This document shows positions 31,969-44,764 of a stretch of 64,000 nt of DNA, piece after piece; the stretch's first letter is position 1; every line of letters begins with the position of its first letter. The translations under genes and the position numbers were made by a program. The notes beneath the pieces are model-generated. The model did no database searches, was not told the DNA's origin, and saw nothing but the letters and a program-made list of their open reading frames with translations. Source of the stretch: Morinoia aosen (lineage: Eukaryota > Arthropoda > Malacostraca > Amphipoda > Talitridae); the NCBI GenBank assembly GCA_030386875.1, contig CM059556.1, forward strand, positions 35,628,964 through 35,692,963, written 5' to 3'.

Positions 31969-33600
31969 CATTGTAGGGTCGTTTGATAAGAATAAGTCAT
32001 ACTATTATTGTTGGCTTGAGTCATAACTATTCGGTAGGAATGAGTTAAAAAATAATTGTATCAGTTTGCTTAGAATAAGTCATATCAATAAGGGTTGTAC
32101 ACAGTAGGGTTGTTTAGGGGCTCTATACAATTGGATTGTTTATGGTCGTTACACAATAGGGTTGTTTAGGAGTTGTACACAATATAGTTGTACTCCTAAG
32201 TTGTAACTTAGGACAGTAATGAAAAACCACACATATGTGTTCATTTTTATTAATGAATGCATGTTGTATATTTTTCGCACATTTTTGTCAATAGCAGTGC
32301 GGTAAACTCGCTGTTTCTCGCTTTCGCTTCAGACGCTAGATACCTTCATAACTACTTCTATAGAGCCACTCTTCAGTTCGGCCATTGTAAAAGTACTTGT
32401 GTATCTCCAGGTGGATTCAGAGGATAAAACAAGCATTTCTGAAAAATGAAATTTATTAGAGATTTTTGAAAAGTTTTAGAAATGAAGTAGTGAGAGCAGA
32501 GTTAGGTTACTAACGGAGGGTTAAATTATGCGCGGGAATAAAATGTCATCTGATGGTAACCAATAATCTTTCACGAGCCTAAATGATTCTGAAGCTATTG
32601 CTAACGATTAAATTCTATTTATTAATTACTTAGCATAGCGATACCAAGGTTAGTTTCGAACTATCATTTTGTCTCAGGTAGAGAAAAATTGTTTTTTCGT
32701 CATAGAACAGTTAACTTCAACAAGCAAATCAAATTATAAACTTACCAGCTCCTTTCGGTTATTTCCATCAAAATTTCAACTTGCCTCTTCAATAAGTGCA
32801 AAATGAATGTAGTCCATGAGCGTGTGTGTGTGCTCGTAAATGTTATTTAAAATAATGATTGGACCTCAACGCCTAACCTCAATATTTCTTGAAAGTAAAT
32901 TATGATTTAGTTGTAGGAGATTGAACCCCATTATAGATTTTGTTACAACATTCCAGATGAAAAAGTCTGTTTAACACTTTGACTGCGACGTGCGCTACCG
33001 GTCGTACACGGAGGCTATTTTCATAATGCTGCTGACCGACTACTAGTCGCACACTCAATTTTAAAAATACTTAATCAAAGCTGAATGGAAGCACGATGCA
33101 GTTCATGTATGGTATTTTCAAAATAGTTTACCACAATTGACTTTAAATTTGAGTTTCGCATTGAACTTAATATTTAGTAGTAGCAGTCAAAGTGTTGATA
33201 GTACCTTATATTGCAGTAAACATGCGTGACTAGGGGAATGTAGTTTTTGAGCCCGTCAATGATTATTTTCCCGTGAACGGCAATATTTAGAATGAAAATT
33301 TACTTAGGTGCCAATGACGTTTTGTTAAGAATGATTGTCATGCATTTGTCACTTGCGTCGTTTCATGAATCCTTGAATAAATTGTGATTCCGCGAGTTTC
33401 TTCTGCGCTTGGGCTTTATTAAGATCAAAATCGAATAATCAACTAAAAACTTAAAAGGCCTTAAATAATGTTATTTTGTCATTGCGTGAAATGAGTTAAA
33501 AAATGTTGATGTAATTTTTCCTTCAAGGATGACATCCGCCCTTAATTACACTGATTGCATCAGATCCAACCATTAAACATTGTTTTGAAACATCACCTGT
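31969..33600. other. AT-rich non-coding region with decayed repeat units
   Basis: Relics of the 20-bp unit (GGGTTGTTTA, ACACAATAGGGTTG) continue to about 32190, and AGAATAAGTCATATCAAT at 32060 matches the 24-bp array at 34.2 kb. From 32200 to 33600 I recognise nothing. Confidence 0.6.
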
Positions 33601-33639
33601 CTCTCAACAATGTCACCCACGGCACCGATGACTCCCAGA

Positions 33640-33910
33640 AAATTCAAAAGCCAACAAACATCACCTGTATTTCAATAAGGAGATAAAATTCAAAAGCCAA
33701 CAAACATCACCTGTACCTCAATAAGGAGATAAAATTCAAAAGCCAACAAACATCACCTGTACCTCAATAAGGAGATAAAATTCAAAAGCCAACAAACATC
33801 ACCTGTACCTCAATAAGGAGATAAAATTCAAAAGCCAACAAACATCACCTGTACCTCAATAAGGAGATAAAATTCAAAAGCCAACAAACATCACCTGTAC
33901 CTCAACAATG
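33640..33910. repeat. 46-bp tandem repeat, about six copies
   Basis: CAACAAACATCACCTGTACC and TCAATAAGGAGATAAAATTC alternate with an exact 46-bp period (for example ATAAGGAG at 33721 and 33767). Central copies are identical; flanking copies diverge (ACAATG replaces ATAAGG). Confidence 0.95.
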
Positions 33911-34217
33911 GACCAACGACTCCGATGACCTGAGACTCATTGACTCGCGTAAAATTGAATAGCCAACACTCTGGAAACTAGACTGATTCAACTTCACACT
34001 TTTCACGGTTCTCGCTCAATAATTGAGGCTTTTTACCTGGCGTTCGCTGCTTCATAAATCCTCGCGACCAATTACCAGCGATGTTTACAGCGACACGGCG
34101 CCTTACCGATCGCTTCAAGAAAAGCGTCTTCGACATGATTTGAGACGCTGATAGTGTCACCAAAGGTACAGCCTCCATCGCCTCTTATGTATGGGCCTGA
34201 GTTATACGCCGGCGAGC

Positions 34218-34570
34218 GGTGAAGGCGCTACGATTTGGTAGGAATAAGTCATATCAATTTGGTACGAATAAGTTGTCAATTTGTTTGGAATAGGTCATAT
34301 CAATTTGGTAAGAGGAATAAGTCGTATTAATTTGGAAGGAATGAGTCACACCACTTTGGTTGGAATAACTCATAACAATTTAGTAGCCATAAGTCGTGAC
34401 AACTTAGAAGGAATAAGCCATTCCAATTTGGTAGAAATGAGTCATACCAATCTGGTGGGAATGAGTCATACCAATTTGATAGGAATGAGTCATACAAATT
34501 TTGCAGAAATAAATCATTAGTCCTGCCAATTTAGTCGGTATAAGTCACATCAATTTGGTAGTAATAAACC
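34218..34570. repeat. 24-bp tandem repeat, about 14 copies
   Basis: Unit close to GGAATAAGTCATA-CAATTTGGTA. The 24-bp period makes an open frame with eight-residue repeats (MSHTNLVG), which is a by-product of the period. Copies are moderately diverged. Confidence 0.93.
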
Positions 34571-34679
34571 AGTTACTGGGGAGGTGCGGCGCGCCTCAGA
34601 TGTGGCCTGGCAGGCGCGAGGGTCGAGTAAGTAGGCCACCCACATTCGCATGCGTGGCTCTTGGTGTTGAATATCCTGT

Positions 34680-34890
34680 GTATTGAATTGTAATCCTCCT
34701 ATAGAAATATACACGGCTTGTGGTCAATCTTCCTATACGAGCATGCCCAGTTTCTATTTATCTATACAAGCATGCTCAGTGTTCATTAATCCTCCTACAC
34801 AAATAACCACGGTTGTATTTAATAATTTTATATAAACATATACGGTTTGTAGTTCATCCTCCTGCACAGCCATATTCAGTCTGTCGCTTA
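34680..34890. repeat. Degenerate about 46-bp tandem repeat
   Basis: AATCCTCCTA(T/C)A-AA-ATA-ACGG-TTGT words recur about five times with marked divergence. Confidence 0.6.
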
Positions 34891-36524
34891 CTTGAATTAT
34901 GTACGCTTTGAAAATTTTATTTTTTATTGGAAATTTTTATAACCTTGAGTGGTTGAAAATTGAGCTTTCAAGCAGTCAATGGTTTATGTGTACTATTATT
35001 CTACATGAACATGTATATGTGTGTACGGTATTTTCTTATTTACGTAAATGTTCAATAATTGATAATTTTTATATTCATTCTATTTTTAAGCTTTCGGGAT
35101 ATTTTATATTATTATTATTAATGAAGAGATTGGCGAGCCTGTCTGTCTATCGTCTACTCTCCTCCTGCAAACACGTTATCTTTACGCTAAATAATCATAT
35201 GAAATTTCTGTCATCTTATGAATTACAATTTACTGCTATCGATTGAGATTCTTTTCGGTATCATCCAAGCTCAAAATTAAAGTAAAAATGTGAATAGAAG
35301 GTACGCTTTTAAACGGTTCTTTTAGAAACAACCTCTAACTTCCTGTTATTGCTCACCTGTCTGCTTGTTCGCTTGCTAATTGCCGGAATAGGAACTGATA
35401 AAATAACCGCTGATATAATCAGATTCATTTTATTGCTTGCTTGGTTACCGCCTGAAGAACAACAGTTAAAACAACCTTTATTATGATCACGAGTGCACAC
35501 GGCCCGTCAAAAAAATGGCAGGATTAGATATAGGACCAGCTGAGCTTCAACATGCTTTCCCATGATTTCCCATGCTATTCTATGGCTTTCCAATACTTTC
35601 CCAAGTCTCAACCGCTGATATTCTACACAACCTAATATTCATTGCGACTCCCAATCTGCTGGGTTAATTAAGGCATCGAAATTGTGGAGTAACTGTTGAT
35701 GAAGCTTGTATCACAGATACGCTCATCACACACTGCAGGCTGGTGGGTGTGACGCACACACGGACGGACGGACGGACGGACGCGGCTACTTTTGTAATAG
35801 TGATACTCAGTTTATTGCTTGCTTGGTTTGTCTGCCCTCACTCACTACCTGTATACTGGATACCTGACTAAAAATCCAGAGAACCAGACCTGTCAACCGT
35901 TGATAAGGAATGTAAATTCTAATTTTTTAACTTCAATTAGATTTGATTGATTGAAATTTATTTCAACGTTGCCGCGACACCCATTGAAAGAAAAATTGAA
36001 TTGAAGACGATTGCGCGTATAATACGTTAATTTATCAAAAAAATTTCATGAATGAATTAAAGTTTAAACTTAAAAACTGCGTCTTAGTGTTAATTAGTGA
36101 AAAATGATATTTTTCGCAGCGAAAGTGTTCTAGAAAATACATTGCAGTAATAACCGTCGTGCACTTATCTATCATTATAACAGCCGTATCATTTTCTTTG
36201 GATATATTCAGTATACTGTTTCTGCTTGCGTTTCGTGTGTGCGTGTGTTCGTCCGTCCGTCAGTTACGCCGTGAGCTTCAAGCTGTATCATAGCTAAGGT
36301 GGACTGTCGTCGGGTAAGTTGAAACTCTAGGATGCCCTAGAAGTCGCTGAACTTGTTCGGGCCCACAGGTAGCTATACTCTAGTTTGAACATTGTACTAG
36401 ACTTAAGAAACATTCTACCTCTGTATCATCTGTGGTAAATAAATTGTTTAAATTGTTTAAAATTATGAGCAGATACGACTTCGTTAGGGAAAGTCAGGTG
36501 AGTTTAGGTTGGGTTACGATAGCC
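34891..36524. other. Non-coding region; short simple repeats only
   Basis: A GGAC tetranucleotide run lies at about 35760-35781 and a complementary GTCC run at 36248-36262, so the two could pair. Words TTCCCATG/TTTCCCAA recur near 35550-35600. No gene recognised. Confidence 0.55.
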
Positions 36525-36700
36525 GACGATCAAGAATCCTTCATCTCTCCTTCATCTCTGGATGACAAACAAACATATCCATCCCAACAGTACCCGCCAT
36601 TAAAATATTCTTGCACTTGTGCACTGGTGAAACTCGTATCACAGATACGGTCATTGAGCATCCTTATGAGCGTAAAATTATCATGCTGTTTCATAACGCT
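36525..36700. repeat. Dispersed repeat family, copy 1, with 13-bp array start
   Basis: GATCAAGAATCCTTCATCTC, CCGCCATTAAAATATTCTTG, TGCACTGGTGAAACTCGTAT and ACAGATACGGTCATTGAGCA occur in this order, and again at 38270-38482 and 40320-40432. The copy runs directly into TCATGCTGTTTCATAACGCTG, the start of the 13-bp array that resumes at 37355. Confidence 0.85.
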
Positions 36701-37200
36701 GCTTGGATGGTTTGGGCATGTTGAAAGAATGAATGTTGAGCGGCTGCTGAAAAAGATATATATGTCGGAAGTGAGTGGTCTTCGAGCGCGAGGTAGACCA
36801 CGGATGAGTTGGATGGATGGGGTGCGACGTTCTTTGTATGAGAGGGGTCTGACTGTGGACGTGGCGAGAGGGATGGCTGCGGATAGAAGTGAGTGGGGGC
36901 AGTGTATTAGGAGGTAATTTTATTTTTGACGCGTTACTGGAAGCTGCCCGCGTGTGATGGGGTTGACCGGTCATGTGCGGGGGGAGGGGCTGCACTCAAT
37001 GAAGCGGTCGGGGTAAACCAGCTGTGGCTGTCGGGCCTGACTGTGGAAGGTGGTTGTGCTGGGCTGCTGCTGATCCTGGCAGTTCAGGTGCGGCCAGTGC
37101 TGCCTCTCTTGCCTCCTAGTGACTAAGTGTGGTGATTGTGGCCTGCTGTCGGCTACCCTCCCATTGGGAGGATAAGCCCGGTATATGTATGTACGATAGC
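36699..37200 (+). mobile_element. 5'-truncated non-LTR retrotransposon fragment
   Basis: An open frame from 36699 to the stop at 36915-36917 encodes LLGWFGHVERMNVERLLKKI, then GLRARGRPRMSWMDGVRRSL and YERGLTVDVARGMAADRSEW. The motifs GH(V)ERM, RGRPR..W.DGV and DR..W are those found C-terminal to the reverse transcriptase domain of LINE ORF2 proteins. It is followed by a GC-rich region to about 37190 ending GGATAAGCCCGGTATATG, as a 3' UTR would. The reverse transcriptase and endonuclease domains are missing. It is dead on arrival, inserted in the 13-bp array. The exact family is not determined. Confidence 0.8.
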
Positions 37201-37354
37201 TTAGGTTCGTACATATATCAGGATAGTTTAAGCTGTGTTAATTTGTTTGTTGTTTGTGTCTGAAGAATGAATATATATATATATGTAGGGGGAATTGGTG
37301 TTACGTAACGCTCGCTCATCGCACACTTTCCGTTGCTAGGGTGATCTGTATCAC

Positions 37355-37615
37355 AATGTTGTTTCATATTGTGGTTTCACAATGCTGTTTCACAATGCTG
37401 TTTCATAAACCTTTTTCGTAAAGCTGTTTCATGATGCTTTTTCATAAATCTGATTCACAATACTATTTTATCATGCTGTTTCATAAAGCTGTTTCATAAA
37501 GCTATATCATAATGCTGTTTCATAAAGCTGTTTCACAATGCTGTTTTATCATGCTGTTTCATAACGCTGTTTCATGATGCCGTTTCTTACTGCTGTTTCA
37601 AAATGCTATTTCATA
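37355..37615. repeat. 13-bp tandem repeat, about 19 units
   Basis: Unit CATAAAGCTGTTT with variants CACAATGCTGTTT and ATCATGCTGTTTT. The same unit stands at 36680-36700 (left of the LINE fragment) and at 38308-38366, next to copy 2 of the dispersed repeat. Confidence 0.9.
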
Positions 37616-37619
37616 TAAT

Positions 37620-38266
37620 TGCCAATTTAAAAGTAATGCTACACCACAGTGCTATTTATTACAAATAAATTATCAAGAGAAAAGTTATTCATGATGTCAT
37701 TTTATGCTCTTCCCAACCCATGAGTTAGAAAATTATATGTGTTATATAATGTTACTCTCTATAATCAATAACCTAACCACATGCTCAAAAAACCGCTATC
37801 ACAAACAATCAAAAAACCGTTAACGACGAATGCTCGTTATCAAGAATCTCCGCGAGGTAATTTTTAGCGAGCAAATCCTAACCAGAAAAGTATACTCCGC
37901 GAGAATTTTTGGCGTATCAGGCAGAAAATAAAAAAATAGCGCAACCATTTTTGGCAAGAGAGGGTCACAGCTTTTAGCGCGCCGCCTCCTACACCCACCG
38001 AGGCACATAGCGGCGTCTGCGGCACGTATTGTGGCGCTCGATTGGCACGTCGAACTACAAAGGCGCGTTGGGGAAACCCGCGTCTCTGCCACACATTCTT
38101 GCATAGCAGCTCTCTGCCAACACTAGCCTGCCTGCCTGCCTCTGGCGTCTTCTCTACTTCTCTAGTTCTCTTTTCCTTCTGCCCCTCCAAAGATCGAAAA
38201 TCCTCCATCTTTCTTCTCTCTATTCTCCGCTGACGATCAAGAATACTCTATCTCTCTTCTCTCTCT
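37620..38266. other. Non-coding region between repeat copies
   Basis: Contains a GC-rich stretch at 37970-38110 flanked by AT-rich DNA and a CT-rich stretch (TCTCTCTTCTCTCT) at 38140-38270. No recognisable gene. The GC-rich part may be a fragment of another repeat element. Confidence 0.5.
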
Positions 38267-38482
38267 GCCCTTCCGATGATCAAGAATCCTCCATCTCTCC
38301 TCCATCTCTGGATTCATAAAGCTGTTTCATAAAGCTATATCATAATGCTGTTTCATAAAGCTGTTTCCCAACAGTACTCGCCAATATTTCCCAACAGTAC
38401 TCGCCATTAAAATATTCTTGTACTTGTGCACTGGTGAAACTCGTTTCGCGGATACGGTCATTGAGCATCCTTATGAGCGTAA
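38267..38482. repeat. Dispersed repeat family, copy 2, including 13-bp units
   Basis: Contains GATCAAGAATCCTCCATCTC, four or five 13-bp units (CATAAAGCTGTTT), then CGCCATTAAAATATTCTTGT and GAAACTCGTTTCGCGGATAC, GTCATTGAGCATCCTTATGA. Unlike copy 1 the 13-bp units lie inside rather than after the conserved core. Confidence 0.85.
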
Positions 38483-39500
38483 AAGAGAGACGGGGCAATT
38501 AATGTAATGTGTTCAATGAAATTCTATTGTAATAACAGGAAAAATTACTCAAAAATCAGTAAATTGATTTAATAAATTATTTATTTATTAATACATTTAA
38601 GGAGACCCCCTGACATTTTATTATATAGTATTGATAGATATTTTGTGACGCTATTTGGTTATTGTTGAATGAAATTAGATTTTATCTTGCACAAGTGTTT
38701 CACTTATTTATTTTTCATTGAAAAAAATGCGTTTCTTAACTCTTTTTGAAAAATCTTAAGTAAATTTTGAAATTCTTTTTCGACTGGGGGCTTAGTTGCT
38801 TGCTTGAACTTATCTAAGTTTTTTGAATTATCGCTACGCATATAATAATTTTTCAGCCGCAAACATGGAGAAAATAAATCGATCCTAATAAAATCATAGA
38901 TAAAACCATAACATTTATACTCGTGAAGAAGAAAACCGAGTGTCATATGGTCATATGTTCACCATTTACTTTTGGCTATTAAACTGGGCATTGTGGAGTC
39001 AAACTAAAAATTGTACTAAACGGGTGTTAAATTAAAGTTCTGTCGTATATTATTATGGAGGCCTAGGTAACGTGCGCAAAAATCATAATCTTAATGGAAC
39101 ATGCGAGTCAAAATAAAGGGTGTACTGAGATTTGCATTCAATAATACTGTAGAAATGCATTGCCACTTAAAACAACGAAATCATTCGAGAATTCGAATTC
39201 GAGAGTGGGAATCATTTATATTTTATTATTTTATTATTTCATTTAACCATCGTACTGAGCACATCAAAAATGGCGGCATTACTTTTAAATTAGAGAAATT
39301 AGAGTAGTAGTTCAATCGTTAAAATTATTTTCATATGGGCAATTTGAATGTATTTTCTCTGATATCTTCTCTTACTTGTTAGGATTACTGTTTAATACAG
39401 TTCAATTGCTACGGATTTTTGCAATACACACAAAAGTGAATTTTCACTGCCATGCAATGTTCAGGTTTCTAGTTTACTGAGCGGGAGTAGAAGCGGGCAC
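38483..39500. other. AT-rich region, nothing recognised
   Basis: Read on both strands; only short unsupported open frames and no repeat, RNA gene or regulatory site that I can defend. Confidence 0.5.
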
Positions 39501-39514
39501 AGCAAGCTATCAAA

Positions 39515-39870
39515 CAAGCAACCAAGCAAGCAAATTTTCAAGTAAGCAAGAAATCAACAAGCAGCCAAGCAAGCAAACATTCAGGCAAGCAAGAAATCAA
39601 CAATCAACCAAACAGCCAAGTGATCAGACAACCAAACAACCTAACAACCAAGCAACCAAGCAGCTAAACAAGCAACTAAGTAACCAAGCAAGCAATCAAC
39701 CAAGGAAGCGACCAATCAACCAAGCAACCAAGATACCAAGAAAACAGTCAAGCAACCAAGCAACCAAGAAACCAAGCAAACGACCAAGCATGCAAGTAAG
39801 CTAGCAAGCAAGCTTGCAAACAATCAACCAAGCTACCAAGCAATTGACTTAGCTTCCAAGCAATGAACGA
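39515..39870. repeat. CAAG/CAAC simple-sequence array
   Basis: Degenerate tetranucleotide/octanucleotide array of AAGCAACCAAG and CAAGCAAGCAA words for about 350 bp on the plus strand, almost free of T in places. Confidence 0.93.
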
Positions 39871-40319
39871 AAAATCAAACTATATTATTATATTGTTGAA
39901 TAAATATAATTTGGAGTCAGAGATGTAAACCAGTCAGTACCGACGCATATCACAGCCTAAGAGAGCTAGAAAGTCTCTGCTGTCGTTGCACAAGAGTCCG
40001 TGTCGTCGGAAACGATTTCAGCACACTTGTAGAGTTGTGAGCTCACGCTTGTAAGATATTCGGCAAGTTCAAATAAAACTATTTTCTATGAGCCTCCCAT
40101 TTTTGTTTCAAAATTCGAGAAAGTTGTTCAAATTGTCATTGTTTATGGTCCACGAACTTGACAATTTCCGCTCGTTTTTGAGCAGGGGTTCTAAACCTTT
40201 CTACTCCCACGCCCCTTTAAGTATATCGTTTAGGCAAGTGTTTTGTTTTATATAATTACTAGTGTACGTCAAGAATGACGGATTTGATAACTTCCTTAAA
40301 TAATTCTCAAGTGTGGCAA

Positions 40320-40432
40320 ACAAGTATGTCCGTTCCAATAACACCCGCCATTAAAATATTCTTGTACTCGTGCACTGGTGAAACACGTATCACAGATACG
40401 GTCAAGCATACTCATGAGCGTGATAGAGAAAG
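40320..40432. repeat. Dispersed repeat family, copy 3
   Basis: CCGCCATTAAAATATTCTTG, GTGCACTGGTGAAACACGTA and TCACAGATACGGTCAAGCAT match copies 1 and 2 in order; a short deletion removes part of TCATTGAGC. No 13-bp units adjoin it. Confidence 0.85.
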
Positions 40433-42537
40433 ACGAAATTAAGAAGCAGACACCAAAAAAATATATAAATAAACACACCGAGGGCATTAAGCCTCGTTTA
40501 TTGACCTCTTTTATAATTGTTCTCATTTTCAGAGAGCGTAGGTGGTCGCATCTATATTAAACGATTTGGGTCGCATCTTGGTGGTCGAGTCTATATTGGT
40601 TAGGAAATGATTGGATATGTTTTTTCCTCGTAAAAATTGAATCATTTTTTTCTGTGTAGGATTTCTTAACAGTGGTGGCAGACACTCAAAAGTTCTTCAT
40701 CACAAGCGAGTATATTTTTTTGCCATTTTCTCTCTAACGCACGAAAGAATCGGAAAGTTCGGTCGCCATCGCAATTAAATAATATATGTATATATTCAAC
40801 AAGTTAATGCTTGGGGAATCTCACGCATAAGATATAAACAATGTATATTTTAACATAGGTTCTCCTTTTCATTTTATTAACAATAAATAGTCATAAGCCA
40901 TGTGAAGGTCACTGGAAGAGTAATGATTTTTGTTTCACTGCTGCCCGGTTTATGTGCACCAGCTACTTTCATCTTCAATTTTATATCAGTTTCATGAACT
41001 TCTTTTCCAAATTACTGTTTATAATTGCATTAAATCTTCCGAGAGATAACACCTAGTGCATAGATTCCCAGGTCCCTAAACTTCACACTAAATGGTGTTT
41101 TCATCCTTCCTCTCTTAGGAGCACCTTTTTTGTGGCTTGGGAGGCTTCAACTAACTCAAATGATTTAATTTACGTTTCTGTGAATTAACAAATGGAGTTC
41201 ACACGAGGAGGTGCCAGTGAGCCATGCTTCAACATGCAGGAGGAAGGTTGGAACGAATTTTGAAATTCGCTCCATAATTTATTTTCCGACTTTTCAACCG
41301 TGCGAAATTGTTCTAGTTCCATACGTGATAAAATACGAAGATAATCATTTATTATTTTTACTAAAAGGATGCTCAGTTGATAAAACTCTATGTCAGTCTC
41401 TAAAAGCATCGTTTCGAGGGCAACTGCTTTCTGAAAGGCATTACGTTCATAATGATAGAAAAAGCAACGATCGTGCTGGCTAGACATCGCGAAGCCGTGT
41501 GTTGACGCACTTCTATGAGTTTGTTTAATAAATTTACATTGATTTATTTGCCAGCATCAAGCGCTGACTCTATCAAAGGGACACGTCAGAGGTTTTTTGC
41601 TTCATCGAATTAAAACACTAGAAAATAGATATATTATCTGAAACATGGCTCTTGTTTATAATCAATTTATAAATATATTAAATGATAAAATATTATAATG
41701 GATGTTTTATTCTAGTCAAATTGATGCATATCGTCATGTAAATTACTCGATATTGCAAATGTTTTATCACTGAAAATTAGCCAGCGACCGACGCGGTACA
41801 CACATCTAACACCTGGGCTCGAAGAAAAATTATGGCTTTCTTACTTTTCCCGACTGGAAACAACACTGAGCTGTGCGTAGCTTAGAGCCCCAAATAAAAA
41901 AAGGGAAACGCTTCAAACGACCAGCCTACAGTGGCGAAATTTTTCAGCATCTAATTTTTCATTTTCCATAAGGAACGAGAATTTTGTAAGATGAAGTTGT
42001 GTACGAAGTGCACCACCTGCATGCAAGTTAATTGAGCGAGTTTATTTCGAGCTGAGGACACTATTGCAACAAATTACCATTACCTGAATAGATAGAGTGG
42101 CTGGTGTGACAGGCAGTAACAAGCGAGTAAAACTCACTTGAGTTACGAGTTTGAAGCCTGTTTACCCTGAATAAGTATTTGTTAAGATCACTTGGTGAGA
42201 TCATGACAAGGCATTTGCGGTCTTGTACATAAATCCGCGTAACTTCCCGACCAATGATGAAATCCTGATAGGTCGAGGAAAAGTTTAATAATTCAGTGAT
42301 ATTTTTACACTTCATTCAGCAGACCAGAAAACGAGACTTTTGTTTGATATGAATGCTTTCAGCCATGATGACGGCTTTAATTCAGTTGATGAGTTGATTC
42401 AGCCATGAGTTGATTCAGCTATGATGACGGCTTCTACACGCTTTCGAAAGTTGGACTCGACGCGGATAACATTCACTGTTTCCAACGCATGACTCCACGG
42501 TCTTTTTGATATCTTTCTTAGGGGCTGTAACACTGTA
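40433..42537. other. Non-coding region, nothing recognised
   Basis: AT-rich. GCCATGATGACGGCTT(T/C) and TTGATTCAGC words repeat near 42360-42435. No gene recognised. Confidence 0.5.
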
Positions 42538-42633
42538 CCCAGACTAACTTTTTCGCCTTCTGCATGCATGTTTTTTGCCGCCTAAGCTATTTAAGAGATT
42601 AAATCGCTTAGGTGGCGAAAAAGTTAGACTGGG
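42538..42633. mobile_element. Short inverted-repeat element (MITE-like), copy 2
   Basis: 96 bp bounded by CCCAGACTAACTTTTTCGCC and GGCGAAAAAGTTAGACTGGG, which pair over 20 bp with one mismatch. CCGCCTAAGC and GCTTAGGTGG form an inner stem. TA flanks both ends, compatible with a TA target-site duplication as made by Tc1/mariner-type transposases, though a dinucleotide proves little. Same ends as the element at 6315-6411. Confidence 0.68.
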
Positions 42634-44764
42634 TAGAGGAGGCTTGCACAAGCTTTGGCCTCAATTTGGTTCTGAAAATATTAATCTAACCGGTTCAGGT
42701 CAGGTGAGCTGGAAGGCCACAAGTGTGGCTCTCAGAACCGCATACAAGACCTCTTGAGTAAGTCAACGGATGTTTTGCCCGCTTGTGGAAAATGAACTTC
42801 TCATTTGAAGCCTTGGCCTTCATCCCTGAAGTCATTATTTTTTCAAAACGTTGCAGCATGAATTGGCGTTCACTTTTTCATTGTTGATAGAACTGAGTAA
42901 GAACGGTACTAACTCGAAACCACGCTGGCAGTGATGACTCTAGCCGATTGCTTCGTGACCGTCGTAGGTTGAACGTTGAAGCTTGAAAAGACAATCGAAT
43001 AATCGTTACAAGCTCCATTAACTGAAAAAATCTCCGAATCACAAAACAACCTAATGGTCTATCCGTTGGTCATCAACCAGTCCAAAAGTTTTTTACACTT
43101 CCCAAAACGAGCTTATTTCATCTAATCTCAGTTAGGAGATGCTTCTTACCTTATGCATAGGAGGTTAAGCTAAAATATTCGGCCGCTCTGTGAATTGTCG
43201 TAATGCTGACGAGCCTCATTTTAGCACATGCCGAAAATACACGGCTAGATTAACCTTGACGCCCAATTTGACGCCGGCTAAAAAGCGATGTTTGCGAATT
43301 TTATCTTTTCTTGGTGTGTGGCTGTGCAATCTAAGCCAAAATCACTAAAATGCACGGCTTCCCACACACCAAGATTATATTTTAAGTTTCTCTCATGCCA
43401 GGGATACTGAAGGAATTTTGCAATACAGCCTGGGCGTCAGCCCCCGTGACGAAATTTACAAAATATGAATGTTGCGACAGCTAAACTGCGCGACCTTCGA
43501 ACAACGCACTCTCAATATTCCCGGCCTCATAGGTCACTAAGCACAGCTGCTGCACTGCAGTCTTGTATACTTTTAGAGATTTCAAAATCCCAAACTTATT
43601 GAAATTTGTACGTATTTATCTGGAAAACTCTCTGTTAGATGAATGATGTAGGAGGTTTACTTACGACGTGGAAGAAATTGAAATGAAATTTCTATTTATT
43701 TGTCGTTATGTTATTTCAAATCTCATTTAACCCCGGCTTTCTGAATAGTATTGAATATAAACCTGTACCATGGGCTTTCAATGCGATGCCATTAAGTAAA
43801 CTCCATTCAAAACATTGCACAAACTTTCCTAATCCATGTATTACGGTTGTCTCATTTTATCAAGTTGACAAACAATCTATGATGGTGTGGTTTATTAACA
43901 AATTTTAACAAATTAACCTAAGCCAAACTATATCAACTAATATTAACAAAAATCCCTTGTTTCGTGAGGAGAAGTGATCGAACTGAAAGAAAGAAAAGAA
44001 AAAGAAAAACATTTTATTTTCAATAAAGTATAAACATGAAATGTCGATACACTGGTTTTTAAAACGCCTTAACATTTATCATCCTAAATTGATAATAACA
44101 CATTGGTATCGAAGTACCCGTGTGAAAAGTTGAAAAGAAAATCATTGACAGAAAAAGCACCACAAAAATAAGTTCCTTCCTTGCCTGATCTGATTTTGAT
44201 AGTGCATTCAAATATAAGATGAACAGATATCCTTATCAATCTAGTCGAAATAGATCAAATTTCGGGTTTCAATTTGAGGAAATAAACTTGAGAAAAACTG
44301 TGGTATATTCTTTCATAACTGGGGAATATTCGTTTGACATTCGGAAGCTTGTAAAATGGTTTATTTTGATCTCTAGCTCAATGATACATTTTTTGTTGCT
44401 TCTGTACTTGGTCTCTCCTTCCGTCTCTCTCACCAGTATTTCAAATTAAAAGATTATCAAGTGATTAAATGCAAAATTAATTCAAAATGATAAGTGTTTT
44501 GATTGTTACATCAATACTGCACACAAGTAAAAAGAACAGCTAAGCACCTTGGAAAATTTCTCTTCTCTTATTCAAGTTTATTTTTATTCGAACATTTACT
44601 TTAAATTCTCACATTACGGACTGATGTTCACAAAATCTCAGTGAAGCATGTCTCACAAATACGCTCAACACACATTTTCAGTCGTTGAGTTAAATCGAGC
44701 ATACCTGATCGGCATTGCATTCTTTCTACGGTTAATGTAAGTGTTACTAATAGCTCAACATTTC
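42634..44764. other. Non-coding region apart from the hairpin segment
   Basis: Mostly AT-rich DNA with no recognisable gene. A purine run (GAAAGAAAGAAAAGAAAAAG) lies at about 43985-44010. Confidence 0.5.
43257..43439. repeat. Nested inverted repeats (hairpin-forming segment)
   Basis: CTTGGTGTGTGG (43310-43321) pairs perfectly with CCACACACCAAG (43362-43373), continued by GTGCA/TGCAC. An outer pair TGACGCCC (43257-43264) / GGGCGTCA (43432-43439) brackets it. It may be a decayed MITE or foldback; the outer pair could be chance. Confidence 0.5.

Noticed and set aside
34281..34520. 79-codon frame with MSHTNLVG repeats
   Set aside because: It is a by-product of the 24-bp tandem period and units are diverging without respect to codon positions.
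37864..38208. 114-codon minus-strand frame in the GC-rich patch
   Set aside because: Arg/Glu-rich without a recognisable domain; it spans simple CT-rich repeat sequence and looks like chance in a GC-rich stretch.
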